Positions 1-7,188 of a stretch of DNA of 14,495 nucleotides are shown one piece after another. Source of the DNA: Gammaproteobacteria bacterium. GTDB lineage: Bacteria > Pseudomonadota > Gammaproteobacteria > GRL18. The first letter of the stretch is position 1, and the number at the start of each line of letters is the position of its first letter. The notes below the pieces were generated by a model that had not been told where the DNA came from, made no database searches, and worked only from the letters and a program-made list of their open reading frames with translations. The position numbers and the translations under genes are program-made. Location of the stretch: the NCBI GenBank assembly GCA_028571885.1, contig JAPVVU010000029.1, positions 1 to 14,495 on the forward strand. Reading direction: 5' to 3'.

Positions 1-453
1 AAGCGACGGAGTTATGGACTGATCAATCTTTGATTTTCAGATTGTAATCCATGAATTCTCTGATACTCGAAATGGCGGCTATACGCCCTTAGTGACTGAA
101 TAAGAAACTGCTAATTATGCGGCTTAAGGTCACAAGACCAATTAACAGATAAAACTAATTTTTTGAGATTCGGAAACATTTCTGGTACGTTCACGTCCCG
201 TTGCTGCCATTTAGGTAAATTTATTTCTAAGGAATTGCCGCTCAATAAGCGGCAATTTCAAACCAATGAATATTCATATTTTTTACACTCTTCAAATAGT
301 CTCAAGTGTACAATTAAAGGGCAATTGCTAGACGTTACGACATAATAGAAAGAAATTATCCCTGCACACTGCCTCTTGGCTGTTGTTAAATCTGGATTCC
401 AATGTTAAATGGTTAAATTTTTAACACAAAAATTCAACAGACCATAGTATTAC
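1..453. other. Gene-free stretch at window start
   Basis: I see no supportable gene, tRNA or rRNA here. A 60-codon open frame at 163-345 has no Shine-Dalgarno sequence and a composition I do not recognise, so I treat it as chance. The first 33 bases are open in one frame (ending in the residues YGLINL and a stop), which could be the tail of a gene lying outside the window, but nothing confirms this. The stretch holds a GC-rich hairpin at 231-259 and a perfect 12-bp palindrome, ATGAATATTCAT, at 266-277. Confidence 0.5.
231..259. terminator. Stem-loop, possible terminator
   Basis: AATTGCCGC (233-241) and GCGGCAATT (249-257) form a perfect 9-bp stem with a 7-base loop. One G-T and one G-C pair can extend it to 231-259. 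The stem is GC-rich in an AT-rich background. Neither strand has a clear run of U after it, so it may be a weak terminator, a processing site or the remains of a mobile element end. Confidence 0.35.
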
Positions 454-765
454 TTAAGTATTATTTTTTGATGTAGCTAATTTATGATTGAAAGCGCTAA
501 TCAACTTTTTATCTTCATGGGAAGAAATTATTTCATCCCATTCTTCCTCTTTATTCTGTGAAGCAAGTTCTCGAATCGTAGCGACTAAATCATTAATTTC
601 AGCATACTGGGTATCAAATTTATTCTCGATGGAAGTTGAATCTCCTCCATTTCTATAACTTAGCTGTAACTCATCTTCTAATACATCATAAGCTTTTGTT
701 GATTTTAAATATTTATCAAGGTGATTATGAACTTCTGCTTTTAAATTGGGCATAATAATTCTCAT
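454..765 (-). CDS. Small hypothetical protein, 103 residues
   Basis: I do not recognise the family. The product is hydrophilic and probably alpha-helical, rich in Glu, Lys, Asn and Asp, with no cysteine, no signal peptide and no membrane segment, so a cytoplasmic protein is likely. Amphipathic helices are suggested around residues 8-35 and 45-75 (pattern IENKFDTQYAEINDLVATIREL). Two starts are possible. The ATG at 765 has no Shine-Dalgarno sequence. The ATG at 753 (protein beginning MPNLKAE) has GAG seven bases upstream and may be the real start, giving 99 residues. Gene-free DNA lies on both sides, so context gives no clue. A T-run and the palindrome TACTTAAGTA (451-460) lie at its 3' end. 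Its length and protein-like composition favour a real gene. Confidence 0.55.
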   Translation of the reverse strand: MRIIMPNLKAEVHNHLDKYLKSTKAYDVLEDELQLSYRNGGDSTSIENKFDTQYAEINDLVATIRELASQNKEEEWDEIISSHEDKKLISAFNHKLATSKNNT

Positions 766-810
766 TTTTATAATTCTATAAATTATAAAATAAATATAGA
801 AAAGACACTA

Positions 811-877
811 TATGAATAAGTGTTAATTGACAGCCACATACTGAACCAAGGCAGTTTACCACATCAACTTATTCATA
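811..877. repeat. Perfect 11-bp inverted repeat, 45-bp spacing
   Basis: TATGAATAAGT (811-821) is the exact reverse complement of ACTTATTCATA (867-877). The two arms bracket 45 bases that show no coding potential. The flanks are not direct repeats, so there is no target duplication to support a mobile element. As RNA from either strand it could form a stem-loop. Confidence 0.6.
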
Positions 878-1183
878 ACTGGTATTGGCTGCTTTATGGA
901 AATTTAATTGAAATTATCCACCCATCCAACTACTGCAAAAGGTCAAAACCTACCAAATAGAGAAGTTGGTAAATATTAGTACCAATGGATTGTGATTGAA
1001 CAAACTATTGTAGCAAAGAAAGAGTGGCCAAACTATGGTTCCATGACTACTAAACTGGCCTTATTATTTTACGAGTAAACCATTAACTCAAGGCTGATTA
1101 GCTCTATTCTTTCTTACTGTATTAACTATATCTAATCAAAATTGTGATTAATTTCTCATTTTTTTTACATTTTGTAATTCCAG

Positions 1184-1224
1184 TCCTACATACAAACCCT
1201 TTTTCATCATCAATAGTTATCATT
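1184..1224 (+). promoter_or_regulatory. Upstream block shared by the two duplicated gene sets
   Basis: Bases 1184-1224 and 3478-3518 align without gaps at about 30 of 41 positions. The shared core is TCCTAnAnACAAA, TTTTC and ATAGTTA. Each copy lies upstream of a gene starting MT-LN followed by a SVTEP motif (1295 and 3523). Retention after the coding part of the second copy was lost suggests it is either the promoter/regulatory region or simply duplicated DNA not yet diverged. Confidence 0.4.
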
Positions 1225-1294
1225 GAAGATAAGTAATCTTTGTTTCTAAAGAAATAACCTTACTCATCCAACTAATGTTCTGGAATGATGACGC

Positions 1295-2008
1295 ATGACT
1301 TTATTAAATAATAAGTTCAATACTGATCACTTTATTTCTGTCACCGAACCGTTGTTTTATTTTGGTTTAGACAAAAGTATGCCTATTACAAACAGCTTAA
1401 ATCCTACGCATATTAAAAATTTTTTTGAATACAGTCTCAAACAAAATCCAAATAATTTATCCTGTCATTTGCAAAGAGTTAAGTTTGCACTACATAAAAA
1501 AAACCTCAATGAATTTTTTGCTGCTCTGTGTGATTTATTTATTATTTTAGGTCAGCAGGGACTTTCTCTTCGTCAGCGACTGTTCAGTTATGCGCAACAA
1601 AAACTGCCTCAGGAGCAGGTTGATTTTTTAGCGACTCATTTAGCAGATAAGAACATGAGTAATGATTTAGATTTTTTACCAGAACATTGTTTTTTCAAAA
1701 ATGAAGCCATTGAACTGCTTACTGTCACCTCCCAGGCAGATGAAAAAAAGCAAACAACTGAAGATACTTTACATACCATTGAATCCTATATTGAAAACAG
1801 CCAGTTTGATGCCGCAGAGGATTATCTTCTTAAACACCTGAAAAATGAACCAGAAAATGAGCTCTTAACTATAAAGCTGATTAATCTCTATAAAGCACTC
1901 AATTATACCGATGAATTTAATAAGGCTTATGAACAATTTGCCAATTGTTTATTAACATCGCGTTATTGGGATGAAGCAAATCAATATTTTTTAGAAAAGC
2001 ATAAATAA
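1295..2008 (+). CDS. TPR-like helical repeat protein, 237 residues
   Basis: This is probably a cytoplasmic scaffold protein; there is no signal peptide or membrane segment. The C-terminal third (about 160-235) reads as paired amphipathic helices of TPR type (AAEDYLLKHL; LLTIKLINLYKAL; DEFNKAYEQFANCL; DEANQYFLE). The LLxIKLxxLYxAxxxxDEF pattern resembles the helical repeats of the type IV pilus hub protein FimV, although the long periplasmic FimV part is absent. The N-terminal part (40-120) is also helical. GGA lies about 10 bases before the ATG. The TAA stop overlaps the ATG of the next gene by one base (TAATG), so the two are probably translated together. A truncated copy of its first codons lies at 3523. 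The repeat call is from pattern alone; the precise family is unknown to me. Confidence 0.75.
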   Translation: MTLLNNKFNTDHFISVTEPLFYFGLDKSMPITNSLNPTHIKNFFEYSLKQNPNNLSCHLQRVKFALHKKNLNEFFAALCDLFIILGQQGLSLRQRLFSYAQQKLPQEQVDFLATHLADKNMSNDLDFLPEHCFFKNEAIELLTVTSQADEKKQTTEDTLHTIESYIENSQFDAAEDYLLKHLKNEPENELLTIKLINLYKALNYTDEFNKAYEQFANCLLTSRYWDEANQYFLEKHK

Positions 2009-3315
2009 TGAGTAAACAATTACTAACCGGTGAAACAATAACAATTTCTTTTCTTGGTGTTGATAAACGCTCTATATCTGCTTATGAGTTTTTTTTCAAT
2101 AGCATTAAACAGATTCCATGTAAACTGGTGGACGATATCAATCAATCACAACTATGTCTGGTTGACAAGGATGCGTATAACATACAGGAAAAGTATAAAA
2201 AATTCAGGCAGGACTATCCGGATAAATTGATTCTAATACTGTCTCTGGAAGAACATTCCTGCAAGGACGGCAAGGAATTTTTTCTAAAAAAACCTGTTAA
2301 AAAGGATGCACTGCAGGCATCACTCATTCAAATTTATAATTTACTGTTGGGTAAAACAGTTATTACCACTCCCAGCAGTAACACCTTGGAAAAAACATCA
2401 GACTTAAATAACAGCGAGAAATTAGCACAAAAAACCAACATTAACAGACAAAATGAACAGCCTGAAGATAATACTGTTGTATCAATAAAAACACCTGCCA
2501 AAGAAAAGCCTAAAGCTATTACAGCAAAAGCAGGGCAATTACTTAAAGTGGTGAATGAAAAGGATTTTGTTGGTGAACAGGCTGATATTGATATCAATGA
2601 TCCAGCACAACTGGATAAAATATTTTATCAACCAGATAAAGTTTTACAGACCATTATTGAAAAAATCTGTATTAAATCCAGACAAACTGAAGCTATTATA
2701 CAGGCCGATATTTTTAATTATATTTTTTATTTTGATTATCAGGAACAAATGGTATACAGCACTGTAGGTCCCGGCATTATTCGTCCTCTCTGTCTCCTTC
2801 CTCATGATAATAAGATCTCATACAAAGTTAAAGATCCTGCTTTTCGTGCTCAATTGCATGAAATAATTCAGGCCAATAAAAATAACAAAGTGACGAAAAC
2901 TATGGAAAGACAAAGCTGGAATATGGAGTCCTTTATGTGGCTTATTACACTTTGGAGCTCACGAGGTCGACTTCCAAAAGGGACAAGCTTAACTGAGCCA
3001 GTTTATCTGATGCAATGGCCCAATCTTACACGATTAGCGCCAATACCTCATGCTGTTCGTATTGCAGCCCTGCTCTATAAACAACCTCGTACTTTGCCGG
3101 ATATAGCTCAACAACTGGGTATCGAGCAGCGTTATGTGTTTGCTTTTTATAGTGCTTGTAAATCAATTGGTCTGTCTAATGTATCCCGACGTGAGGTTGA
3201 TAAGATATTCATCGCGGAAAAACCAGCCCGACATAAAAATCAATCGATTCTATTAAAGCTATTAGGGCAATTAGTGCGCTTTAAAGATAAATCTAAGATG
3301 AATGAAACAGCCTGA
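2008..3315 (+). CDS. Receiver-like/winged-helix protein, copy 1 (435 residues)
   Basis: Residues 11-115 look like a degenerate response-regulator receiver domain: a first strand ITISFLGVD with Asp19, a possible phospho-acceptor in CLVDKD (Asp53), strand ILILSL with Ser79, and the well-kept FFLKKP (Lys95, Pro96) where receivers carry their invariant lysine. The double acidic pocket is incomplete, so phosphorylation is doubtful. A low-complexity linker (about 118-168) follows. The C-terminal domain has a strongly conserved block WNMESFMWLITLW (304-316) and ends in a helix-turn-helix/winged-helix-like stretch (348-392, LPDIAQQLGIEQRYVFAFYSA). No family name is known to me. The start overlaps the TPR gene stop. 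The neighbours, a small GTPase and roadblock proteins, suggest a role like RomR in MglA systems, which is inference. Copy 2 lies at 3583. Confidence 0.8.
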   Translation: MSKQLLTGETITISFLGVDKRSISAYEFFFNSIKQIPCKLVDDINQSQLCLVDKDAYNIQEKYKKFRQDYPDKLILILSLEEHSCKDGKEFFLKKPVKKDALQASLIQIYNLLLGKTVITTPSSNTLEKTSDLNNSEKLAQKTNINRQNEQPEDNTVVSIKTPAKEKPKAITAKAGQLLKVVNEKDFVGEQADIDINDPAQLDKIFYQPDKVLQTIIEKICIKSRQTEAIIQADIFNYIFYFDYQEQMVYSTVGPGIIRPLCLLPHDNKISYKVKDPAFRAQLHEIIQANKNNKVTKTMERQSWNMESFMWLITLWSSRGRLPKGTSLTEPVYLMQWPNLTRLAPIPHAVRIAALLYKQPRTLPDIAQQLGIEQRYVFAFYSACKSIGLSNVSRREVDKIFIAEKPARHKNQSILLKLLGQLVRFKDKSKMNETA

Positions 3316-3522
3316 CTCTTTTAAATTTTTAGTAAGTTATCTCAATTATTAGATACCAGGAATACATTTTATGATGATCTCATGGTAATGATGGAACTTT
3401 AGAATAATAAGTATATTGCTGTATCCAAACAAATTAAAGGACCGTTATTTTACATTGTTTTCATTATTTAGGTTTAATCCTATAGACAAAAACATTTTCC
3501 TCTACGATAGTTACTATTTATT
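3316..3522. other. Intergenic region with duplicated upstream sequence
   Basis: There are no genes in these 207 bases. The last 45 bases contain the block at 3478-3518 that matches 1184-1224, and TTTACATT at 3449-3456 matches a similar word before 1184. This marks the left part of the second duplication unit. No clear terminator hairpin is seen after the stop at 3315. Confidence 0.5.
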
Positions 3523-3576
3523 ATGACTCAGCTCAATATAACCATTTTTTCTGTAACCGAGCCTTTTTGGTTTTAA
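3523..3576 (+). pseudogene. Remnant of a second TPR gene, 17 codons
   Basis: The ATG at 3523 opens a 17-codon frame, MTQLNITIFSVTEPFWF, that matches the start of the TPR protein at 1295 (MT-LN, then ISVTEP, then an aromatic run) before stopping at 3574. The DNA match also continues upstream (3478-3518). It sits just before receiver-like copy 2, exactly where the TPR gene sits before copy 1. It is best read as the surviving 5' end of a duplicated TPR gene whose remaining 200 or so codons were lost. No Shine-Dalgarno sequence is visible. It could still be translated as a short leader, since its stop lies only 6 bases before the ATG at 3583. Confidence 0.7.
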
Positions 3577-3582
3577 AAATTT

Positions 3583-4935
3583 ATGTCCGATGAAACAATA
3601 ACAATTGCTTTTCTTGGTGTTGATAAACGCTCTATGTCTGCTTATGAGTTTTTTTTCAACAGCATTAAACAGATTCCATGTGAGCTGACAGATGATATCA
3701 GTCAATCACAAATATGTCTGATTGATAAAGATGCCTATAATATTCAGGAACAGTATGAGCAATTTAAACAGGATTACCCTGAAAAATTTATTTTAGTCCT
3801 GTCGCTGGATGATTATTCCTGCTCAAATGATAAGGAGTTTTTTCTTAAAAAACCCGTTAAAAGGGATGCACTACAAGCAACACTCAATCAAATTTATGAT
3901 TTAATGTCTGGCAAATCAATTAATATAATTCCCACGCTAAATAAGACGCCAGAACAAAAATCTGCTATCACTATTAATGATGAAGCAACTACTATAAATG
4001 ATGAAGCAACGCAGAAAGTTAAAATTAATGTAGAAAACAATCAGCTTAAATTTGATGTTATACACGATCAAACTATGCATGAAACTATCGATGAAATTAA
4101 TAACAGCATTACTACAATAAAACAAAAGCGTAAAGCAGTAACCGCAAAAGCAGGTAAGTTACTCAAAATTTCTGATGAAAAGGATTTTGTTGGTGTGCAA
4201 GCTGATATTGACATCAACGATCAGCAACAGCTAAAAAAAATCTTTTATGACCCCGGTAAATTTTTACAATCCATTATTGAAAAAATTATCATTAAATCCA
4301 GACAAACAGAATCCATTATTCAACTTAATGTGTTAAACCATGTTTTTTATTTTGACTACCAGGAACAAACAGTTTATAGCACAGTCGGTCCCGGCATTAT
4401 TCGTCCTCTCTGCCTTATTCCTACTGACCATCAAACTTCATATAAGATTAAAGATCCTGCTTTTCGTGTCGAATTACATGAAATAATACAATCCAATAAA
4501 AATAAAAAAATTAAAAAAACGCGTGAAAAACAAAGCTGGAATATGGAGTCATTTATGTGGCTCATTACACTGTGGTCTGCCCGGGGCCGTCTGCCAAAAG
4601 GAACAAGTTTAACGGATCCGGTTTATCTGATGCAATGGCCTAATTTAACCCGTTTAGATTCTATACCTCATGCCGTTCGCATTGCGGCTTTACTCTATGA
4701 AAAACCTCATACTTTACCCGATACTGCACATCAACTGGGTATTGAACAACGTTATGTTTTTGCTTTTTATAGTGCGTGTAAAACAATTGGTCTGGCCAAT
4801 ATCTCTCATCGTCAGACTGATAATACATTTGCCCCGGAAATACCAGTGAGACATAAAAACAAATCGATTCTCTCAAAACTACTAGGTAAATTAGTTCGCT
4901 TTCGAGATAAATCTAAGATGACCGAAATAGCCTGA
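3583..4935 (+). CDS. Receiver-like/winged-helix protein, copy 2 (450 residues)
   Basis: This is a close paralogue of the protein at 2008; most residues match in both the receiver-like part (ETITIAFLGVDKRS, CLIDKD, FFLKKPVKRDAL) and the C-terminal domain (QSWNMESFMWLITLWS, GIEQRYVFAFYSACK). The equivalents of the receiver residues are Asp14, Asp48, Ser74 and Lys90. The linker (about 112-182) is longer and unrelated in sequence; part of its extra length is a doubled TINDEAT unit encoded by two 21-bp repeats. The N-terminus lacks the few extra residues of copy 1 and there is no good Shine-Dalgarno sequence before the ATG. Initiation may depend on reading through from the short remnant frame ending 6 bases upstream. 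The gap to the GTPase gene is 21 bases, so copy 2 is the one directly linked to the GTPase. Its function is inferred only from context. Confidence 0.8.
   Translation: MSDETITIAFLGVDKRSMSAYEFFFNSIKQIPCELTDDISQSQICLIDKDAYNIQEQYEQFKQDYPEKFILVLSLDDYSCSNDKEFFLKKPVKRDALQATLNQIYDLMSGKSINIIPTLNKTPEQKSAITINDEATTINDEATQKVKINVENNQLKFDVIHDQTMHETIDEINNSITTIKQKRKAVTAKAGKLLKISDEKDFVGVQADIDINDQQQLKKIFYDPGKFLQSIIEKIIIKSRQTESIIQLNVLNHVFYFDYQEQTVYSTVGPGIIRPLCLIPTDHQTSYKIKDPAFRVELHEIIQSNKNKKIKKTREKQSWNMESFMWLITLWSARGRLPKGTSLTDPVYLMQWPNLTRLDSIPHAVRIAALLYEKPHTLPDTAHQLGIEQRYVFAFYSACKTIGLANISHRQTDNTFAPEIPVRHKNKSILSKLLGKLVRFRDKSKMTEIA
3970..4011 (+). repeat. Tandem 21-bp repeat, two units, in coding sequence
   Basis: The units 3970-3990 and 3991-4011 differ at only two positions. 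They encode TINDEAT twice in the inter-domain linker of receiver-like copy 2. Copy 1 has no counterpart, so the doubling arose after the gene duplication. Confidence 0.85.
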
Positions 4936-4956
4936 CAATTTAAAAACGGATAGATT

Positions 4957-5499
4957 ATGAATGAATTAAAAATAATTTTTGCCGGCCCTGTTGGCTCTGG
5001 AAAAACAACAGCAATTGCAACGCTCAGTGATGAAGCACCTGTTTGCACAAATCAAAGTGCATCTGATATGACTCGCGTCAGAAAATCAGAAACGACGGTT
5101 GCTATGGATTATGGAACAATGACGCTTGATGCCCAGGAAAAAATTCATCTCTACGGTACACCTGGTCAGGAAAGATTTAATTTCATGTGGGACATTTTAA
5201 CCAGTAATGGGCTTGGTCTTGTTTTATTACTTGATAATACACGCAGAGATCCGTTAAATGATATGACTTTTTTCCTTGAATCATTTAAAGATTATATTAA
5301 TGAAACAGCCGTTTCAATTGGTATTACCCAAACAGATATTGTGCCATTAGTGAAGATTGATCACTATCATAGAAAAATGAAAGAACTGGGTTTTAATGGT
5401 GCCATATTTGAAGTAGACGCACGAAGCTTTGATGATATGTCCCATCTTGTTCAGGCACTTTTATTTACTATTGATCCAGGCCTGGAGTCTCCTGCATGA
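4957..5499 (+). CDS. Ras-like small GTPase, MglA/COG2229 type
   Basis: A 180-residue cytoplasmic GTP-binding switch protein. The P-loop (G1) is GPVGSGKTT at 10-18. The switch I threonine is probably Thr46 or Thr47 (ETTVAMDYG). G3 is YGTPGQERF at 66-74, with Gly at the position of the Ras DxxG aspartate, as is usual in this prokaryotic branch. G4 is TQTD at 124-127 instead of NKxD, and G5 is probably DAR near 154. GGA seven bases before the ATG serves as a Shine-Dalgarno sequence. The stop overlaps the next gene's start (ATGA), so GTPase and roadblock-like partner are translationally coupled. Prokaryotic GTPases of this kind are paired with roadblock proteins that act as GTPase-activating or regulatory partners (MglB for MglA), which fits the two genes that follow. 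The family call is firm; the output process is not shown by the sequence. Confidence 0.9.
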   Translation: MNELKIIFAGPVGSGKTTAIATLSDEAPVCTNQSASDMTRVRKSETTVAMDYGTMTLDAQEKIHLYGTPGQERFNFMWDILTSNGLGLVLLLDNTRRDPLNDMTFFLESFKDYINETAVSIGITQTDIVPLVKIDHYHRKMKELGFNGAIFEVDARSFDDMSHLVQALLFTIDPGLESPA

Positions 5500-6152
5500 A
5501 TAAACAAGCAAATAATAAATATATTTTACCTTCTCCTGCCGGCGCTTATTATTGTATCAGCTCTAATGAGACAGAACCTGCTAAACACTTTTTGCAGCAA
5601 TTAATGACTGTGAGTGAAACTTTACATTTTGACTCTGATACATTATCTCAACTATTTTCAGGCATGTCTGATATTCAGGATGATGTACTCTACCACGTTC
5701 AGAAGCTTAAGTTTCTGCAAGGATTTGATCAGAGCCAACAAATTCCTGAGGGAACAATTGAGGAATCTCTGCCGGATATTCTTAAATTACTTTCCAGTGA
5801 TGGCAAAGCTCTGCTCGCCGACGGTCAGGGTTTTTATCTTTCAAGTGCAGGCTTTACACATGAAGCAGCTGAAGAGCTTTCAGCAATGAGTGGCGATGTG
5901 GTTTCTCTTTATTCCCGACACAAGGGTATTATTAAAGGTAATTTAAATATTAATTCCGGCGCTTTTGCCCTCGTTGATGCAGGGGGATATAGTCAGATTG
6001 GTTTCTGGCCTTTATACATCGGTGATGTATTATTTATGCTGGTAGTCTCAGGTGTACCACGCTTTGACCAGGCGGCCTTTGTGAGGCTAATCTGGATTTT
6101 GCATAAACGTTATTATACTTATAATTCATCTGCTGATTCTGATGCGTCATAA
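5496..6152 (+). CDS. Roadblock-like protein with N-terminal extension (218 residues)
   Basis: The C-terminal half (about 90-205) reads like a roadblock/LC7 fold: a helix LPDILKLLSS, a strand pair KALLADGQGFYLSSAGF, a helix THEAAEELSAMSGDVVSLY, then strands SGAFALVDAGG, QIGFWPLYIG and DVLFMLVVSGV, and a final helix (DQAAFVRLIWILHKRYY). The N-terminal 80 residues are helical and not recognised. There is no signal peptide. The gene overlaps the GTPase gene by four bases, so the products are made together and probably bind each other. By analogy with MglB, one role would be to accelerate GTP hydrolysis or to position the GTPase. Similarity to canonical roadblock proteins is weaker than for the gene at 6214, so the domain call rests on pattern and context. 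Confidence 0.7.
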   Translation: MNKQANNKYILPSPAGAYYCISSNETEPAKHFLQQLMTVSETLHFDSDTLSQLFSGMSDIQDDVLYHVQKLKFLQGFDQSQQIPEGTIEESLPDILKLLSSDGKALLADGQGFYLSSAGFTHEAAEELSAMSGDVVSLYSRHKGIIKGNLNINSGAFALVDAGGYSQIGFWPLYIGDVLFMLVVSGVPRFDQAAFVRLIWILHKRYYTYNSSADSDAS

Positions 6153-6213
6153 TTTTTCTTTATTTAGTTTTTATTAATTGATCATCACAACCTAACAATA
6201 AGAGGAACTTACC

Positions 6214-6576
6214 ATGAGAGAAGATATGTTATCTTCAATTTTGAATGAACTTAATGGCACTTCAGCTGATATCGAAGCTTCTGCCGTTATATCAACAGAC
6301 GGTCTAATGATTGCGGCGGTGTTACCGCAAACTCTGGATGAAGACAGAGTGGGCGCCATGAGTGCAGCAATGTTATCACTGGGTGATCGCACTTCACAGG
6401 AACTTGCCAGGGGTGAACTCGAACAGGTTCTCATCAAAGGTCATGACGGCTTTGTTCTGATGACCCATGCCGGTGAAGAAGCAGTGGTGACTGTATTGGC
6501 AAAACCCAAAGCAAAACTGGGGCTTATTTTTCTTGACGTTAAACGTGCTGCAGACAGCATTACGAAGTTACTATAA
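6214..6576 (+). CDS. Roadblock/LC7 domain protein (120 residues)
   Basis: A single roadblock/LC7 domain fills the protein, at the usual family length. An N-terminal helix (MLSSILNELNGTSADIEASAV) leads into the strand-turn-strand VISTDGLMIAAVLP, then the long helix DRVGAMSAAMLSLGDRTSQEL, and strands around EQVLIKGHDGFVLMTHAG and EAVVTVLAKPKAKLGLIFLDV, closing with a helix. AGAGGA at 6201-6206 is a strong Shine-Dalgarno sequence seven bases before the ATG, better than any in the preceding genes, so this protein may be made in larger amounts. Roadblock proteins form dimers that regulate Ras-like GTPases, and the GTPase at 4957 is the obvious partner. With the gene at 5496 it gives two roadblock-type regulators for one GTPase. 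A 61-base gap separates it from the previous gene. Confidence 0.88.
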   Translation: MREDMLSSILNELNGTSADIEASAVISTDGLMIAAVLPQTLDEDRVGAMSAAMLSLGDRTSQELARGELEQVLIKGHDGFVLMTHAGEEAVVTVLAKPKAKLGLIFLDVKRAADSITKLL

Positions 6577-6689
6577 GCCATTACCCTTATTTGTTCATCA
6601 ATATATTCATTAATACCTTTATTAGTGCTTTTATCAGTATTGTGAATGCATTGCTTTAACATATCTTAAATTAATTATAGGTACTCATT

Positions 6690-7166
6690 ATGCAAGACAT
6701 GAAACCTGAAGATCTGGCCAGTGATAATTATCAGGATACCAGTCTTAAATACTTTGACGGCAGTGAACGACGCATTCTTTATACTGAGATTGAAACTGAG
6801 TTCCCTGATGGCTGCCTCATTGTTTCCCGTACTGATTTAGAGGGCAATATCACTCATGTAAACAAGTCTTTTGTGGTTATGTCCGGTTTTGAAGAAGATG
6901 AATTAATTGGCCAGCCTCACTGTATTTTAAGACATCCAGAAATGCCGCCTGCCGCTTTTTCTGATTTATGGAAAACTGTTTCAAGTCAGAAAAAATGGCA
7001 TGGCTATGTCAAAAACTTGCGTAAAGATGGTGGTTTTTACTGGGTTTATGCCACAGTCATTCCAAATATTCGAAATGGTGAGATTATCAGTTATACCTCC
7101 GTCAGAAGAAAGCCTTCTGCCAAAAAAGTTGCCGAATGCATAGAACTTTATCCCACTCTTTTCTAA
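6690..7166 (+). CDS. Stand-alone Aer-type PAS domain protein (158 residues)
   Basis: Residues about 41-140 are a PAS domain very close to that of the aerotaxis receptor Aer: a TDLEGNITHVNKSFVVMSGF core, ELIGQPHCILRHPEMPPAAF (72-90), then W94, W103 (KWHGYVKNLRKDGG) and YWVYATVIPN. In Aer this domain binds FAD and reports redox state or oxygen. The RHP motif and the tryptophan-rich segment associated with that pocket are kept, so flavin binding is plausible. The protein ends right after the PAS fold, where Aer continues into a membrane anchor, HAMP and signalling domain; none is present. The N-terminal 40 residues are acidic and unassigned. It is presumably a soluble redox/oxygen sensor that acts on another protein, and the GTPase/roadblock set is the nearest candidate. 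A weak AGG lies eight bases before the ATG. Confidence 0.88.
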   Translation: MQDMKPEDLASDNYQDTSLKYFDGSERRILYTEIETEFPDGCLIVSRTDLEGNITHVNKSFVVMSGFEEDELIGQPHCILRHPEMPPAAFSDLWKTVSSQKKWHGYVKNLRKDGGFYWVYATVIPNIRNGEIISYTSVRRKPSAKKVAECIELYPTLF

Positions 7167-7188
7167 TTTTAATATGAGTTGACAGACA

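Larger units (their letters stand above)
766..1294. other. Long intergenic region upstream of the TPR gene
   Basis: No gene is supported. The stretch holds a perfect 11-bp inverted repeat at 811-821/867-877, three alternating TACCAA/TTGGTA arms at 951-985, and near its end a block (1184-1224) that recurs at 3478-3518 upstream of the duplicated downstream gene. It probably contains the promoter of the minus-strand gene ending at 454 and that of the plus-strand gene block starting at 1295. I could not assign unambiguous -35/-10 boxes. Confidence 0.5.

Noticed and set aside
163..345. 60-codon open frame on the plus strand
   Set aside because: No ribosome binding site, no recognisable motif, and it runs through a GC-rich hairpin at 231-259; probably chance.
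811..877. Third copy of the MITE family
   Set aside because: Its arms (TATGAATAAGT) do not start GTAA, the shared TATGGTCACT core is absent and the flanks are not duplicated.
951..985. CRISPR-like short repeat array
   Set aside because: Only three 6-bp arms in alternating orientation; no repeat-spacer structure of the proper size and no cas genes.
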